From: Wandonia haliotis
GTDB taxonomy: Bacteria > Bacteroidota > Bacteroidia > Flavobacteriales_D > Crocinitomicaceae
Assembly (NCBI RefSeq): GCF_039523435.1
Contig: NZ_BAAAFH010000011.1
Location: 62,001-126,000 of the forward strand
DNA: 64,000 nucleotides
Reading direction: 5' to 3'
Shown here piece after piece: positions 43,347-51,622 of the stretch. Position 1 is the stretch's first letter. Every line of letters begins with the position of its first letter. A program made the translations under genes and the position numbers. A model generated the notes under the pieces. It did not search any database and was not told the DNA's origin. It was given only the letters and a program-made list of their open reading frames with translations.

Positions 43347-44828
43347 ATGTCCCAATTCGTCATACTATCTGTAATTTTAATCTATTTTGCTGCATTGGTT
43401 CTCCTTGCTAGATTGACAAGTGGTAAAGGAGATAACGAAACTTTTTTTACCGGAAACAGAAATTCAAAATGGTATGTCGTTGCTTTTGGAATGATAGGGG
43501 CTTCATTATCCGGAGTGACATTTATTTCCGTTCCGGGATGGGTTGAATCATCGGGATTTTCCTATATGCAGATGATCCTGGGGTATATGATTGGTTATAT
43601 CGTCGTAGCTTTTATTTTACTTCCGCTGTATTATAGAAAAAATCTGTCATCCATCTATTCGTATCTGGGAGAGCGATTTGGTAAACGAACTCATATAACC
43701 GGAGCATCCTTTTTTTTAACCTCCAGAGTGTTAGGTGCCTCCCTGCGATTATTTTTAGTAGCAGACGTATTACACTATTTCGTTTTTAGTGATTGGGGGG
43801 TACCTTTCTGGCTGACAGTAGCTGTGACACTTGTCTTGATCTGGGTGTATACCAACCGGGGAGGAATTAAAACAATTATCTGGACAGATACTTTACAAAC
43901 ATTCTTTATGCTTCTGTCTTTATTTCTGGGAATCTATTTTATTTCAGATGCGATAGATGTAAAAGAGGCCGGAATCTGGGAGCAGGCAAGCCCGGTAAAC
44001 TGGTTTGTTACAAATGATCCGAATGCTGCTAATTATTGGTGGAAACATGTTCTAGGAGGGATGTTTGTAACCATAGCCATGACAGGAATGGATCAGGATA
44101 TGATGCAGAAAAATCTGACTTGCCGAAATACAAGAGATGCTCAGAAGAACATGATCACATTGGGACTGGTATTAATTGTTGTAAATCTGGTATTTCTGAT
44201 TCTGGGGGCTTATTTATACGCGTATGTGGATGCCAATCCTGCTCTAATGGCTGAATTTTCTTCCATTGATAAATCATTACAGGGTGACCGGTTGTTTCCA
44301 ATGGTAGCACTAAAGGGAGATTTGGGAAGTACATTTGGCATTTTGTTTATTCTCGGATTGATAGCAGCAGCTTATTCGAGTGCAGATTCTGCGTTAACCT
44401 CTCTAACAACTTCGGCAAGTGTTGACCTTTTCAGGGTAGACAAGCTGGAAGATAAAAAGAAAGCATTGAAAATCCGAAAAATTATTCATGTTGTAATGAC
44501 AGTAATTTTATTCGTGACAATTTTACTGGCAGCGCGTTTTAAGGAGCAAAATGTGATTGCTTCTGTTTTTTCAGCAGCCAATTATACGTATGGCCCGTTG
44601 TTGGGGTTATTTTTCTTTGGAATTTTCACGAAAAGAAAACTGAACGACAAATGGGCCTGGCTGGTTTGTCTTAGTATTCCTATTGCTATATTCATCTTCA
44701 AAGAAAACTATGAAAAAGTTGTTTTTGAAGAATACCGTTTCGGTTTTGAGTTGTTGGGAATTAATGGTTTGCTTTGCTTTATCGGTTTGTTTTTTCTTTC
44801 AAAACCGGGTGTGAAAACGGTTGGATAG
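43347..44828 (+). CDS. Sodium:solute symporter (SSS/SLC5 family)
   Basis: 493 residues with about 13 membrane helices. Visible: KGDNETFFTGNRNSKWYVVA, GASLSGVTFISVPGWV (sodium-binding helix 1), and AAYSSADSALTSLTTSASVD in helix 8 with Ser/Thr Na+ ligands. The cargo (sugar, vitamin or small acid) cannot be told. It is not part of the acetate cluster further downstream; no gene is adjacent in the same direction except the hydrolase upstream. Confidence 0.85.
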   Translation: MSQFVILSVILIYFAALVLLARLTSGKGDNETFFTGNRNSKWYVVAFGMIGASLSGVTFISVPGWVESSGFSYMQMILGYMIGYIVVAFILLPLYYRKNLSSIYSYLGERFGKRTHITGASFFLTSRVLGASLRLFLVADVLHYFVFSDWGVPFWLTVAVTLVLIWVYTNRGGIKTIIWTDTLQTFFMLLSLFLGIYFISDAIDVKEAGIWEQASPVNWFVTNDPNAANYWWKHVLGGMFVTIAMTGMDQDMMQKNLTCRNTRDAQKNMITLGLVLIVVNLVFLILGAYLYAYVDANPALMAEFSSIDKSLQGDRLFPMVALKGDLGSTFGILFILGLIAAAYSSADSALTSLTTSASVDLFRVDKLEDKKKALKIRKIIHVVMTVILFVTILLAARFKEQNVIASVFSAANYTYGPLLGLFFFGIFTKRKLNDKWAWLVCLSIPIAIFIFKENYEKVVFEEYRFGFELLGINGLLCFIGLFFLSKPGVKTVG

Positions 44829-44836
44829 TGGTATTT

Positions 44837-45769
44837 TTATTTACAATGTAAATCAATTAACTGATTGACTTCATCTCCATACATTATAGTAAAGTCATTC
44901 GCATTTGCTCGATAAAGATCTTCACAGGCCTCATTAATTTTTCCCAGTTGTAAATAAACTAAAGCTCGGTTTCGATATGCATAAGAGTTTATAGGGTCGA
45001 TTTGTAGGGATTGATCAATATCCTGAAGAGCACCTGTATTGTCTCCAAGTTTATGTTTTGCATACCCCCTGTTATTTAAGGTAAAGGAGTTATTTCCAAA
45101 TTTTGTTAAAACTATGTCAAAGTAATTCAATGCCTGAGAGTATTCTTCAAGTTCCAAATAAATAAATCCTAAGTTAGAAATTGATGGATAGAAGTCTGGA
45201 TCTAGCTGAATAGCTCTTTCCAGATATTTTATAGCATCTCTTTTCTTCCCAAGATCTGAATATGCGCTAGCCAGGTTGATGAGTATTCCAGTATCAGAAG
45301 AGTCTATTTTATAGGCTTTCTCTAAAGTTACAGCAGCATTTTCATAATCTCTCACAGATAATTGAACCGCTGAGATATTTAGGAGAGCAGATTTTCTACT
45401 TTGATCATCCTGCGCCAGCTTAAGTTCAATATTGTAATCATCGTATGCTGCTTGAAACTCTCGGACCTCTAGTAGTAAACGCCCCCTGTTGTTATATAAA
45501 ATACCGCTATCAGGGTACATTAAAATTGTTCTGGTGAATTGGTCATATGCTTCCTGATAATAGCCTTGTTCATAGAAGCTATGTGCTGAGTAGAATAAGA
45601 AAGTATAATTGGTCGAATCTTTCTGAAGTTCTTGTTCTGTTAACTTTTGAAGTTTTTCAAATTGTCCGGAATCGAATAGTGAATCAAGTGTCTCAATTAT
45701 CGGATTGTCTTGAGCAAGAATAAGCGGAGTAGAAAATAATAAAACTACAATAATTAGAATTTGTTTCAT
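44837..45769 (-). CDS. Exported TPR protein
   Basis: 310 residues with a signal peptide (IIVVLLFSTPLILAQ). About seven TPR repeats follow, for example SAYSDLGKKRDAIKYLERAI and YRNRALVYLQLGKINEACED. It is probably a periplasmic scaffold. Its composition looks slightly more AT-rich than its neighbours. It converges on the symporter gene (8 bp). Confidence 0.8.
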   Translation of the reverse strand: MKQILIIVVLLFSTPLILAQDNPIIETLDSLFDSGQFEKLQKLTEQELQKDSTNYTFLFYSAHSFYEQGYYQEAYDQFTRTILMYPDSGILYNNRGRLLLEVREFQAAYDDYNIELKLAQDDQSRKSALLNISAVQLSVRDYENAAVTLEKAYKIDSSDTGILINLASAYSDLGKKRDAIKYLERAIQLDPDFYPSISNLGFIYLELEEYSQALNYFDIVLTKFGNNSFTLNNRGYAKHKLGDNTGALQDIDQSLQIDPINSYAYRNRALVYLQLGKINEACEDLYRANANDFTIMYGDEVNQLIDLHCK

Positions 45770-45913
45770 TTGTTTATCCTGTAGGGGTCAATATTATAAT
45801 CGTTCTAGCAATGCTGTATTACTTCTGGTTCTAACGACTGTTGGCTTCGGTAGATGTTAGATTAAACCTCCGTATTTTCGAATGCAACTTTCCCTAATAC
45901 CAGGAAAAAAATG

Positions 45914-45997
45914 TGCCCAGGACTGGACTCGAACCAGCATGCACTTAGTGCACTACCCCCTCAAGATAGCGTGTCTACCAATTTCACCACCTGGGCA
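45914..45997 (-). tRNA. tRNA-Leu (anticodon GAG)
   Basis: An 84-nt cloverleaf on the minus strand. The acceptor stem TGCCCAG (5', from 45997) pairs with CTGGGCA (3' end, 45914). The anticodon stem-loop is CTATC-TTGAGGG-GGTAG, giving GAG, which reads CUU and CUC leucine codons. A long variable arm GTGCACTAAGTGCAT and the T-loop GGTTCGAGTCC are present, fitting a class II tRNA-Leu. No CCA is encoded at the 3' end. Confidence 0.95.
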
Positions 45998-46003
45998 GGG
46001 CTG

Positions 46004-46011
46004 CAAAAATA
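46004..46011 (-). promoter_or_regulatory. Candidate -7 element of tRNA-Leu
   Basis: TATTTTTG on the minus strand (46011-46004) fits TAnnTTTG and ends 6 bp before the mature tRNA 5' end. I see no convincing TTG at the right distance upstream. Confidence 0.4.
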
Positions 46012-46044
46012 GAAAAATCTTTTCATATTCATTCGTAGAAATAA

Positions 46045-46074
46045 AAAAATCGGAAGAGTTCTCTTCCGATTTTT
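46045..46074 (-). terminator. Intrinsic terminator of the collagen-like/S74 operon
   Basis: AAAAATCGGAAGAG (46045-46058) pairs perfectly with CTCTTCCGATTTTT (46061-46074) around TT. On the minus strand it is followed by TTTAT. It lies 24 bp past the stop of the fibre gene. Confidence 0.85.
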
Positions 46075-46097
46075 CATGTTTTCAGTACAACAGGATA

Positions 46098-48650
46098 TTA
46101 CTCCTGATTTCTCAGTTGTTCAATTTCCTCTTTTAAGGCATCGACTTCTTGTTTTAGCTCTTTAACAGCCTCAATAAGAACCGGAACCAGGGCATCATAA
46201 TTTACTGATTTATATACTGTATCGTCTCCTTGATTTTTAAAAATTGCTTTTTCATAGATCATTTCAGGGAAAACAGCTTCGACTTCCTGAGCGATAACAC
46301 CATATTGAACCCTTGTTTTGGTCTCAGATTGCATTTTACTATCGTTTAACCCAATTTTTGAACTGGAAGGGGTAGTCAATACATATTTTGTTCCTCTCAG
46401 TAACATGAGTTTATCCAAAGCAGATTCTATAGGTACAATATTACTTTTTAAGCGAATATCAGAAACTGTATTCCAACCACCTGTTGATAAACCGGTTCCT
46501 TCAACACCTACATCAAATGTAAAATAACCCGCCCATCCGTTTGTTACATCGGTTGTTTGGCCATAAATACCATTAAAACCAATTCCATAAGTTCCGATAG
46601 CCAGACCACTAACAGATGCATTAGCACCATAAACACCAAAACCACCTCCGTTAGTAGCCTCACCGACTACCCCGTTAAATCCGTTTCCAAGAATTCCATG
46701 GCCGGCCGTTGTTCTCAGGTTATTCCCATAAACAGCTGCTGTTCCTGTAGCTGTAGAGGGTATTTGACCTGAAATCCCGTATCCTGCACCGGAGTTAGAT
46801 CCCAGAATAGCTGAGTTATTGGCTGTTGAGCTATTCGTTTCAGCTTGTAATGCAGCAAATGTATTCGCTGCATTGGTACTTTGTGCCCGTATAGCTACAC
46901 CTGTGCCACTATTAGTAGCGTCAATACCAAACGATCCATTTTGCGTTGTCGTTACTGTTAGCGCACGGTTTCCGGATGCGGTTGAAGTATGGTTAATTTC
47001 TACAGCACCGGAATTGGCAGTTATCACGCGTCCTGCTCCCGGACCACCCTCGTTGTAAGCTTCGTCTAATGTGTTTGCTCCTGTACCACCTGTTCCGTCT
47101 TGTGCTACAATATTCCAGCTACTACCGTTCCAAACATAAGATATTCCATCGGTGCTGTTGTAGTAAGCATCATTTAAGCCAGGGGAGGAGGGAGCACTAG
47201 TTAATGTTCCCAGCCAATTTAAAGATATACCGTCATTTCCGGCAGTTCCCTGAGGTCCTTGTGGTCCTGCCGGACCCTGCGCTCCTGCCGGTCCTTGTGC
47301 TCCAGGATCTCCCTGTGGTCCCTGTGCCCCGGTGGCTCCTACAGGTCCTTGTGGTCCCTGTGCTCCTGCCGGACCTGTTAGATCGGAAGTTATTACGGTA
47401 GCGCCACTTCCATAGGTAATGGTAAGTGTTCCGTCACCATTATCAGTAATATTAGTAATTCCATCTCCAGCGGTTCCCTGAGGTCCTTGTGGTCCTGNNN
47501 NNNNNNNCTGTGCCCCGGTGGCTCCTGCAGGTCCTTGTGGTCCCTGTGCTCCTGCCGGACCTGTTAGATCGGAAGTTATTACAGTAGCGCCACTTCCATA
47601 AGTAATGGTAAGTGTTCCGTCACCATTATCAGTAATATTAGTAATTCCATCTCCAGCGGTTCCCTGAGGTCCTTGTGGTCCTGCTGGACCCTGCGCTCCT
47701 GCCGGTCCTTGTGCTCCAGGATCTCCCTGTGGTCCTTGTGCCCCGGTTGGTCCTGTCGGTCCTTGTGGTCCCTGTGCTCCTGCCGGACCTGTTAGATCGG
47801 AAGTTATTACAGTAGCGCCACTACCATAGGTAATAGTCAGCGTTCCGTCACCATTGTCAGTTATATTTGTAATTCCATCTCCAGCGGTTCCTTGAGGTCC
47901 CTGCGCTCCGGTTGCCCCGGCTGGTCCTTGAGGTCCCTGAGGTCCCGTAAGATCTGAGGTTATTACGGTAGAACCACCTGCATACGTAATGGTCAGTGTT
48001 CCATCTCCATTATCAGTAATGTTTGTAATTCCTTCTCCTTGAGTTCCCTGTGGTCCTGCAGGCCCCTGTGGACCTTGTGGCCCGGGATCTCCTTGCGGTC
48101 CCTGTGGTCCGGCATTATTATTCGTTGTATAAGTAATACCGTTTTCAAAGATAAATGTGCTGGTGCCGTCTCCGTTATCAGTAATACTTTCTATACCGTT
48201 TTTGGCTTCTTCTGCGTATAGGGCATAAGGAACACTCCATAATTGTTGAGTTCCCATGTCTTTATAATCCGTTCCTCCGGCAATGTCCAATTCTACCTGT
48301 AGGAAGTGATATCCTGTTCCCCAGTCAATAGAAGAAAACAGACCGGAGTTATTATCAGGGGTTCCCTGACCGATGATCAAATTAAACAAACCATTCTCGT
48401 CGGTACTTGTCACATGTGTCTCACGATAGGTAAGATCTCCGTCAAAAGTGTTTTTTATAATGCTGAAACGTACGCGAATCTCTTTTCCTGCTACGGGCAT
48501 TCCGTTTATATCAACACCTACTATCTCTTTTCCGTTAAGGTCGACAGCAACGGCTTGATAATTGATTCCTTGTGGTGGTGCTTCTCCGACTTGAGCAAAT
48601 GTCCAACCGAAAGCCAGTATCGCTGCAATTGTTAGAATTTTCTTCTTCAT
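46098..48650 (-). CDS. Collagen-like fibre protein with endosialidase-type (S74) chaperone domain; contains an assembly gap
   Basis: About 850 codons as assembled. A signal peptide (MKKKILTIAAILAFGWTFAQ) and a ~160-residue N-terminal beta region precede Gly-X-Y repeats (GPQGPAG, GAQGPQG, GATGAQ) interleaved with NITDNGDGTLTITY segments. A linker region follows, then a C-terminal S74 intramolecular chaperone (SDIRLKSNIVPIESALDKL, YGVIAQEVEAVFPEM) and a final coiled coil. Such proteins trimerise, and the S74 domain can cut itself off at the Ser of SDIRLK, as in phage tail spikes. It is probably a surface adhesin or fibre. Ten N at 47498-47507 interrupt the repeats. It is the last gene of a three-gene operon; the two upstream genes encode a barrel and a T9SS protein. 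Confidence 0.82.
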   Translation of the reverse strand: MKKKILTIAAILAFGWTFAQVGEAPPQGINYQAVAVDLNGKEIVGVDINGMPVAGKEIRVRFSIIKNTFDGDLTYRETHVTSTDENGLFNLIIGQGTPDNNSGLFSSIDWGTGYHFLQVELDIAGGTDYKDMGTQQLWSVPYALYAEEAKNGIESITDNGDGTSTFIFENGITYTTNNNAGPQGPQGDPGPQGPQGPAGPQGTQGEGITNITDNGDGTLTITYAGGSTVITSDLTGPQGPQGPAGATGAQGPQGTAGDGITNITDNGDGTLTITYGSGATVITSDLTGPAGAQGPQGPTGPTGAQGPQGDPGAQGPAGAQGPAGPQGPQGTAGDGITNITDNGDGTLTITYGSGATVITSDLTGPAGAQGPQGPAGATGAQXXXXGPQGPQGTAGDGITNITDNGDGTLTITYGSGATVITSDLTGPAGAQGPQGPVGATGAQGPQGDPGAQGPAGAQGPAGPQGPQGTAGNDGISLNWLGTLTSAPSSPGLNDAYYNSTDGISYVWNGSSWNIVAQDGTGGTGANTLDEAYNEGGPGAGRVITANSGAVEINHTSTASGNRALTVTTTQNGSFGIDATNSGTGVAIRAQSTNAANTFAALQAETNSSTANNSAILGSNSGAGYGISGQIPSTATGTAAVYGNNLRTTAGHGILGNGFNGVVGEATNGGGFGVYGANASVSGLAIGTYGIGFNGIYGQTTDVTNGWAGYFTFDVGVEGTGLSTGGWNTVSDIRLKSNIVPIESALDKLMLLRGTKYVLTTPSSSKIGLNDSKMQSETKTRVQYGVIAQEVEAVFPEMIYEKAIFKNQGDDTVYKSVNYDALVPVLIEAVKELKQEVDALKEEIEQLRNQE
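47225..48110 (-). repeat. Tandem collagen-like Gly-X-Y coding repeats
   Basis: Units of about 156-229 bp. The recurring block GATCGGAAGTTATTAC (plus strand) begins at 47381, 47566 and 47795, with a diverged copy at 47951. Each unit encodes a DLTG collagen run, then a short NITDNGDGTLTITY segment. The unit holding the N-run is shorter (185 bp including N) than the complete one (229 bp). Confidence 0.8.
47498..47507. other. Assembly gap (10 N) in the collagen repeats
   Basis: Ten N. The repeat unit that contains it is 175 real bp against 229 bp for the complete neighbour, so if the units are alike about 54 bp is hidden; the frame is kept because the difference is a multiple of three. Confidence 0.9.
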
Positions 48651-48676
48651 AGTATACTAAGTTTTTTGGGTTTTAA

Positions 48677-49336
48677 TTAATTAAATCGGGAGGATTTCTT
48701 TTGATTTAGCAATATACCGAAACCTAACAGTGCTGAGTGATATAAGTTTCGGGACATTTGTGCATTGACATCATTTTCAATTTGCGTAATTCCCATTCCG
48801 AAGCGATATTCAAGACTGATTGTAAAAGCATCATTCAGATACGCTTTAAAGTTAGCCAGTCCATGAAATCCGAAATCGAAGCGCTTTAAAGCCTGAGTTT
48901 CGGAAACAGAATAACGAACCTCACCAATATGTTGTTCCCCATTCAACATGTACCCTGCGCCTATACCAACCCCCGGAGAAATAGCAAATTTGCGGGTGTT
49001 TAGTACACTATATAGATAGGCAACATTTAAATCGAGATAATTCATTTTCCATGAAAGTGATGTCCCTTCAAAATCAGATTTGGCTCCGGCCTGTCTGAAT
49101 AATAGTTCGGGACGAATGGTATGATTTCTTTTCGTGAAGCTAAGATTGGCACCGAAGGAATTATACATTACATAATCCAGTGTTTTGTCTTTTGATCCAC
49201 CAGAATCTTTAAAAATGAAGGAGGAAAAATTCTTTCCACCAACTAGGGTAATTTCTTTCAGCTGCATATTGTCCTGAGCATGATTCACTCCGTGAAAAAG
49301 CAGACATGAAGCAACCGTAAAAAGGATTTTTTTCAT
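48677..49336 (-). CDS. Outer-membrane beta-barrel protein (porin-family-like)
   Basis: 219 residues. A signal peptide (ILFTVASCLLFHGVNHAQ) is followed by alternating hydrophobic strands such as RPELLFRQAGAKSD, LDLNVAYLYSVLNTRK and FTISLEYRFGMGITQ. This is the pattern of an eight-strand OmpX/PorT-like barrel. It may anchor or assemble the fibre made by the gene downstream (26 bp away). No enzyme motif is visible. Confidence 0.75.
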   Translation of the reverse strand: MKKILFTVASCLLFHGVNHAQDNMQLKEITLVGGKNFSSFIFKDSGGSKDKTLDYVMYNSFGANLSFTKRNHTIRPELLFRQAGAKSDFEGTSLSWKMNYLDLNVAYLYSVLNTRKFAISPGVGIGAGYMLNGEQHIGEVRYSVSETQALKRFDFGFHGLANFKAYLNDAFTISLEYRFGMGITQIENDVNAQMSRNLYHSALLGFGILLNQKKSSRFN

Positions 49337-49348
49337 GAGTTATGTAAA

Positions 49349-49849
49349 TTAGTGTGTGACAATAATTTTAGTACTTCCGGCTAGTTTTTCAGTAGTTAAG
49401 ATATGAATATGGTAAGTTCCCGACTCGGCACCATTTGGTAGTTCTACTAATTTTCGGGTACCTGATACGGCAGAACCTTCTGTTACCTGTTTTCCATTCA
49501 TGTCGAATAGAACAAAAGAATAGTCTGTGTCTTCAGGTAAACTGGTGTTTAGATAAAAAGAACCCGTATTAGGGTTGGGGTATATTTCCAGATCAATGAG
49601 TTTTGAAACGCTTCCGTTTGTTAATTGAAGGGGCTGTTGAAATCCCTGATGAATTTTCGAATCGGATGAAGTTTGCGTTCCTGTGATCGAACTTTGTCCC
49701 GTACTTGAAGATAAATAAACATTTCCTGTTGTTATTGTGCTTCCTGTAGACGATAGTGTACTTCTTTTTATGCTTTGTGCAGATAATTGACAACTAAAAA
49801 AGAGGAAGAACGCAGAAACCGTAGTGTATGTTACCAGTGAGTGTTTCAT
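49349..49849 (-). CDS. Short T9SS type A sorting-domain protein
   Basis: 166 residues. A signal peptide (ending CQLSAQ) is followed by a ~55-residue Ser/Thr-rich segment (STGSTITTGNVYLSSSTGQS, HQGFQQP) and a complete T9SS sorting domain (IDLEIYPNPNTGSFYLNTSL to LAGSTKIIVTH). There is no other domain, so it is a minimal T9SS cargo, secreted and attached at the surface. First gene of the operon with the barrel and the collagen-like protein. Confidence 0.8.
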   Translation of the reverse strand: MKHSLVTYTTVSAFFLFFSCQLSAQSIKRSTLSSTGSTITTGNVYLSSSTGQSSITGTQTSSDSKIHQGFQQPLQLTNGSVSKLIDLEIYPNPNTGSFYLNTSLPEDTDYSFVLFDMNGKQVTEGSAVSGTRKLVELPNGAESGTYHIHILTTEKLAGSTKIIVTH

Positions 49850-50091
49850 AGTTTATTAAATTAACTTAATGAGTAGTAAGAAAAAATTAACGCTATGTTG
49901 ATAATTGTGACGAATCTAAATAAAATTATTTACAAAGTTGAATGGAAAAAGTTAAAAAACAGGGGTTTTTAGACTAACTAATTATTAGTCAGTAGGATTT
50001 GTATGCTGATTCTACTCGAAAACATAAATATAGGCTTGTTTTAGGCATAGTTTGGCCTATAAATCAGAAGAAATTTGCTTAATTTTATAGT

Positions 50092-50970
50092 ATGTCAAAC
50101 ATTGATTTAATTATTGAGGAAAGAGCCTCGGATATAGGAAACTTTTTGGTAGGTAGGCTATTGCCATTCAGAAAGAAAAGGATGGTAGGACCATTTATAT
50201 TTATTGATCATATGGGGCCAGCTCATCTGCCTCCCGGAGAAAAATTAAACGTGGGTCCGCATCCGCATATCGGATTGTCTACACTTACTTATCTTTTGGA
50301 GGGAGTGATCCGGCACAGAGATAGCCTTGGTACGGATATTGAAATACGTCCGGGAGCGGTGAATCTTATGAAAGCCGGAAAAGGAATTGTGCATTCTGAA
50401 AGAACTCCACCTTCACATATTGCCGAAGATAAAATAGTACACGGACTTCAAATATGGCTGGCACTTCCGAAGGAAATTGAAAACTCTACTCCGGAATTTA
50501 CACATGTAGAAGCAAAAGATATCCCCGTTTTGAAAGAAGAGCATTTGTCAATACGTTGTGTGTTAGGAGAATTTGGAGGAATGAAATCTCCGGTTCCTAT
50601 GCATAGTCCATCCTATATGCTTGAGTTGAAAGCTGACGAGGATGTGGAAGTAAATATCGGAGATGAACTTTTTGGTGAAAGTGGTCTATACGTAATTGAA
50701 GGCTCTGTTGAAACAGACGGACATGTCTTTGGTGAAAAACAGCTTTTGATAGCAAAAGAGAGTACTTTGTGTTCTTTTACATTAAAGAAGAATAGCATGG
50801 CATTTATTTTTGGCGGAGATAAATTTCCGGAAGAACGTTTTATTTATTGGAATTTTGTCAGCTCGGATAAAGAAACGTTGGAATCTGCAAAAACGAAATG
50901 GAAAAATCATCAATTTCCTGATATCGAAGGTGAGACTGACCGGGTGCCTTTGCCTGCAGAAAAAAGATAG
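50092..50970 (+). CDS. Pirin family protein
   Basis: 292 residues, bicupin. The metal-binding motif is present in the N-terminal cupin: GPHPHIGLSTLTYLLEG with HRDSLG and a later IVHSE. The C-terminal cupin contains YMLELKADEDVEVNIGDELF. Bacterial pirins act as quercetin dioxygenases or redox-sensing partners of enzymes; the role here is not fixed. It stands just before the acetate cluster but in a separate unit, 127 bp upstream of the InsA-like gene. Confidence 0.87.
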   Translation: MSNIDLIIEERASDIGNFLVGRLLPFRKKRMVGPFIFIDHMGPAHLPPGEKLNVGPHPHIGLSTLTYLLEGVIRHRDSLGTDIEIRPGAVNLMKAGKGIVHSERTPPSHIAEDKIVHGLQIWLALPKEIENSTPEFTHVEAKDIPVLKEEHLSIRCVLGEFGGMKSPVPMHSPSYMLELKADEDVEVNIGDELFGESGLYVIEGSVETDGHVFGEKQLLIAKESTLCSFTLKKNSMAFIFGGDKFPEERFIYWNFVSSDKETLESAKTKWKNHQFPDIEGETDRVPLPAEKR

Positions 50971-51097
50971 TTATTAAGGATAAGTATCTTATGATGTGTG
51001 TGTTATGGTGGTTTTTGGTAATGAAATTACTACTAATCACTTCATTTTTTAACTATTTTTTGCAAAAATTATATATTTATGCAAAATAAATATAGTC

Positions 51098-51517
51098 ATG
51101 CAAATCAGGTTGTGTCCGAAATGTGGAAATGAACGTATCATAAAGAGTGGGGTAGTGGCTGGAAAGCAGCGTTATCACTGTAAGGAATGTAATTATTTCT
51201 TTACAGTAGCCAAGATGGGGAAACGTATCGATAATTATTATGTAGTTAAAGCATTGCAACTCTATCTGGAGGGGATGAGTCTGAGAGAAATAGAGCGAAT
51301 ACTGGGCGTTTCACATGTGACAATAAGCAATTGGGTGAAAGAGTATAATCTGAAAAGAGTCCCGAATCAACAATATCATCCTGCCTATAAAATCGTAAAT
51401 CATTCGGAACTCATTCACTATCTTTCAGATAAGGAACGCCTGGAGGGAGCAGGTATGATTATTACTGAATTGGGAGACAAATTTATGGTGATCCGCTGGG
51501 AGCGATTCAAGAAATAG
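51098..51517 (+). CDS. IS1 InsA-like zinc-ribbon/HTH protein, probable domesticated regulator
   Basis: 139 residues. The N-terminal zinc ribbon (CPKCGN at the start, CKECNYFF at about residue 28) and helix-turn-helix (EGMSLREIERILGVSHVTIS) match the DNA-binding InsA part of IS1-type transposases. No catalytic DDE domain, no insB-like gene and no terminal inverted repeats are nearby. The C-terminal ~45 residues (HYLSDKERLEGAGMIITELG) are not transposase-like. It heads the acetate uptake cluster in the same direction as all its genes, so a transcription-factor role is plausible. Function is unproven. Confidence 0.7.
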   Translation: MQIRLCPKCGNERIIKSGVVAGKQRYHCKECNYFFTVAKMGKRIDNYYVVKALQLYLEGMSLREIERILGVSHVTISNWVKEYNLKRVPNQQYHPAYKIVNHSELIHYLSDKERLEGAGMIITELGDKFMVIRWERFKK

Positions 51518-51622
51518 CTATACTATTTACAAAACTATAGTTTAAATTTTTTTCATTGGCGATTAAAGTAGAATTTGAAACACGAAAACCAAAAGAAAGG
51601 TTTGTTGTGAAAAATTCAGCCT

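Noticed and set aside
47225..48110. Regularly spaced repeats that could suggest a CRISPR array
   Set aside because: The repeats are in frame within one gene and encode collagen-like Gly-X-Y; units are 156-229 bp without spacers.
51098..51517. Intact IS1-type insertion sequence
   Set aside because: Only an InsA-like protein is present; no insB, no DDE domain, no terminal inverted repeats or target duplication seen.
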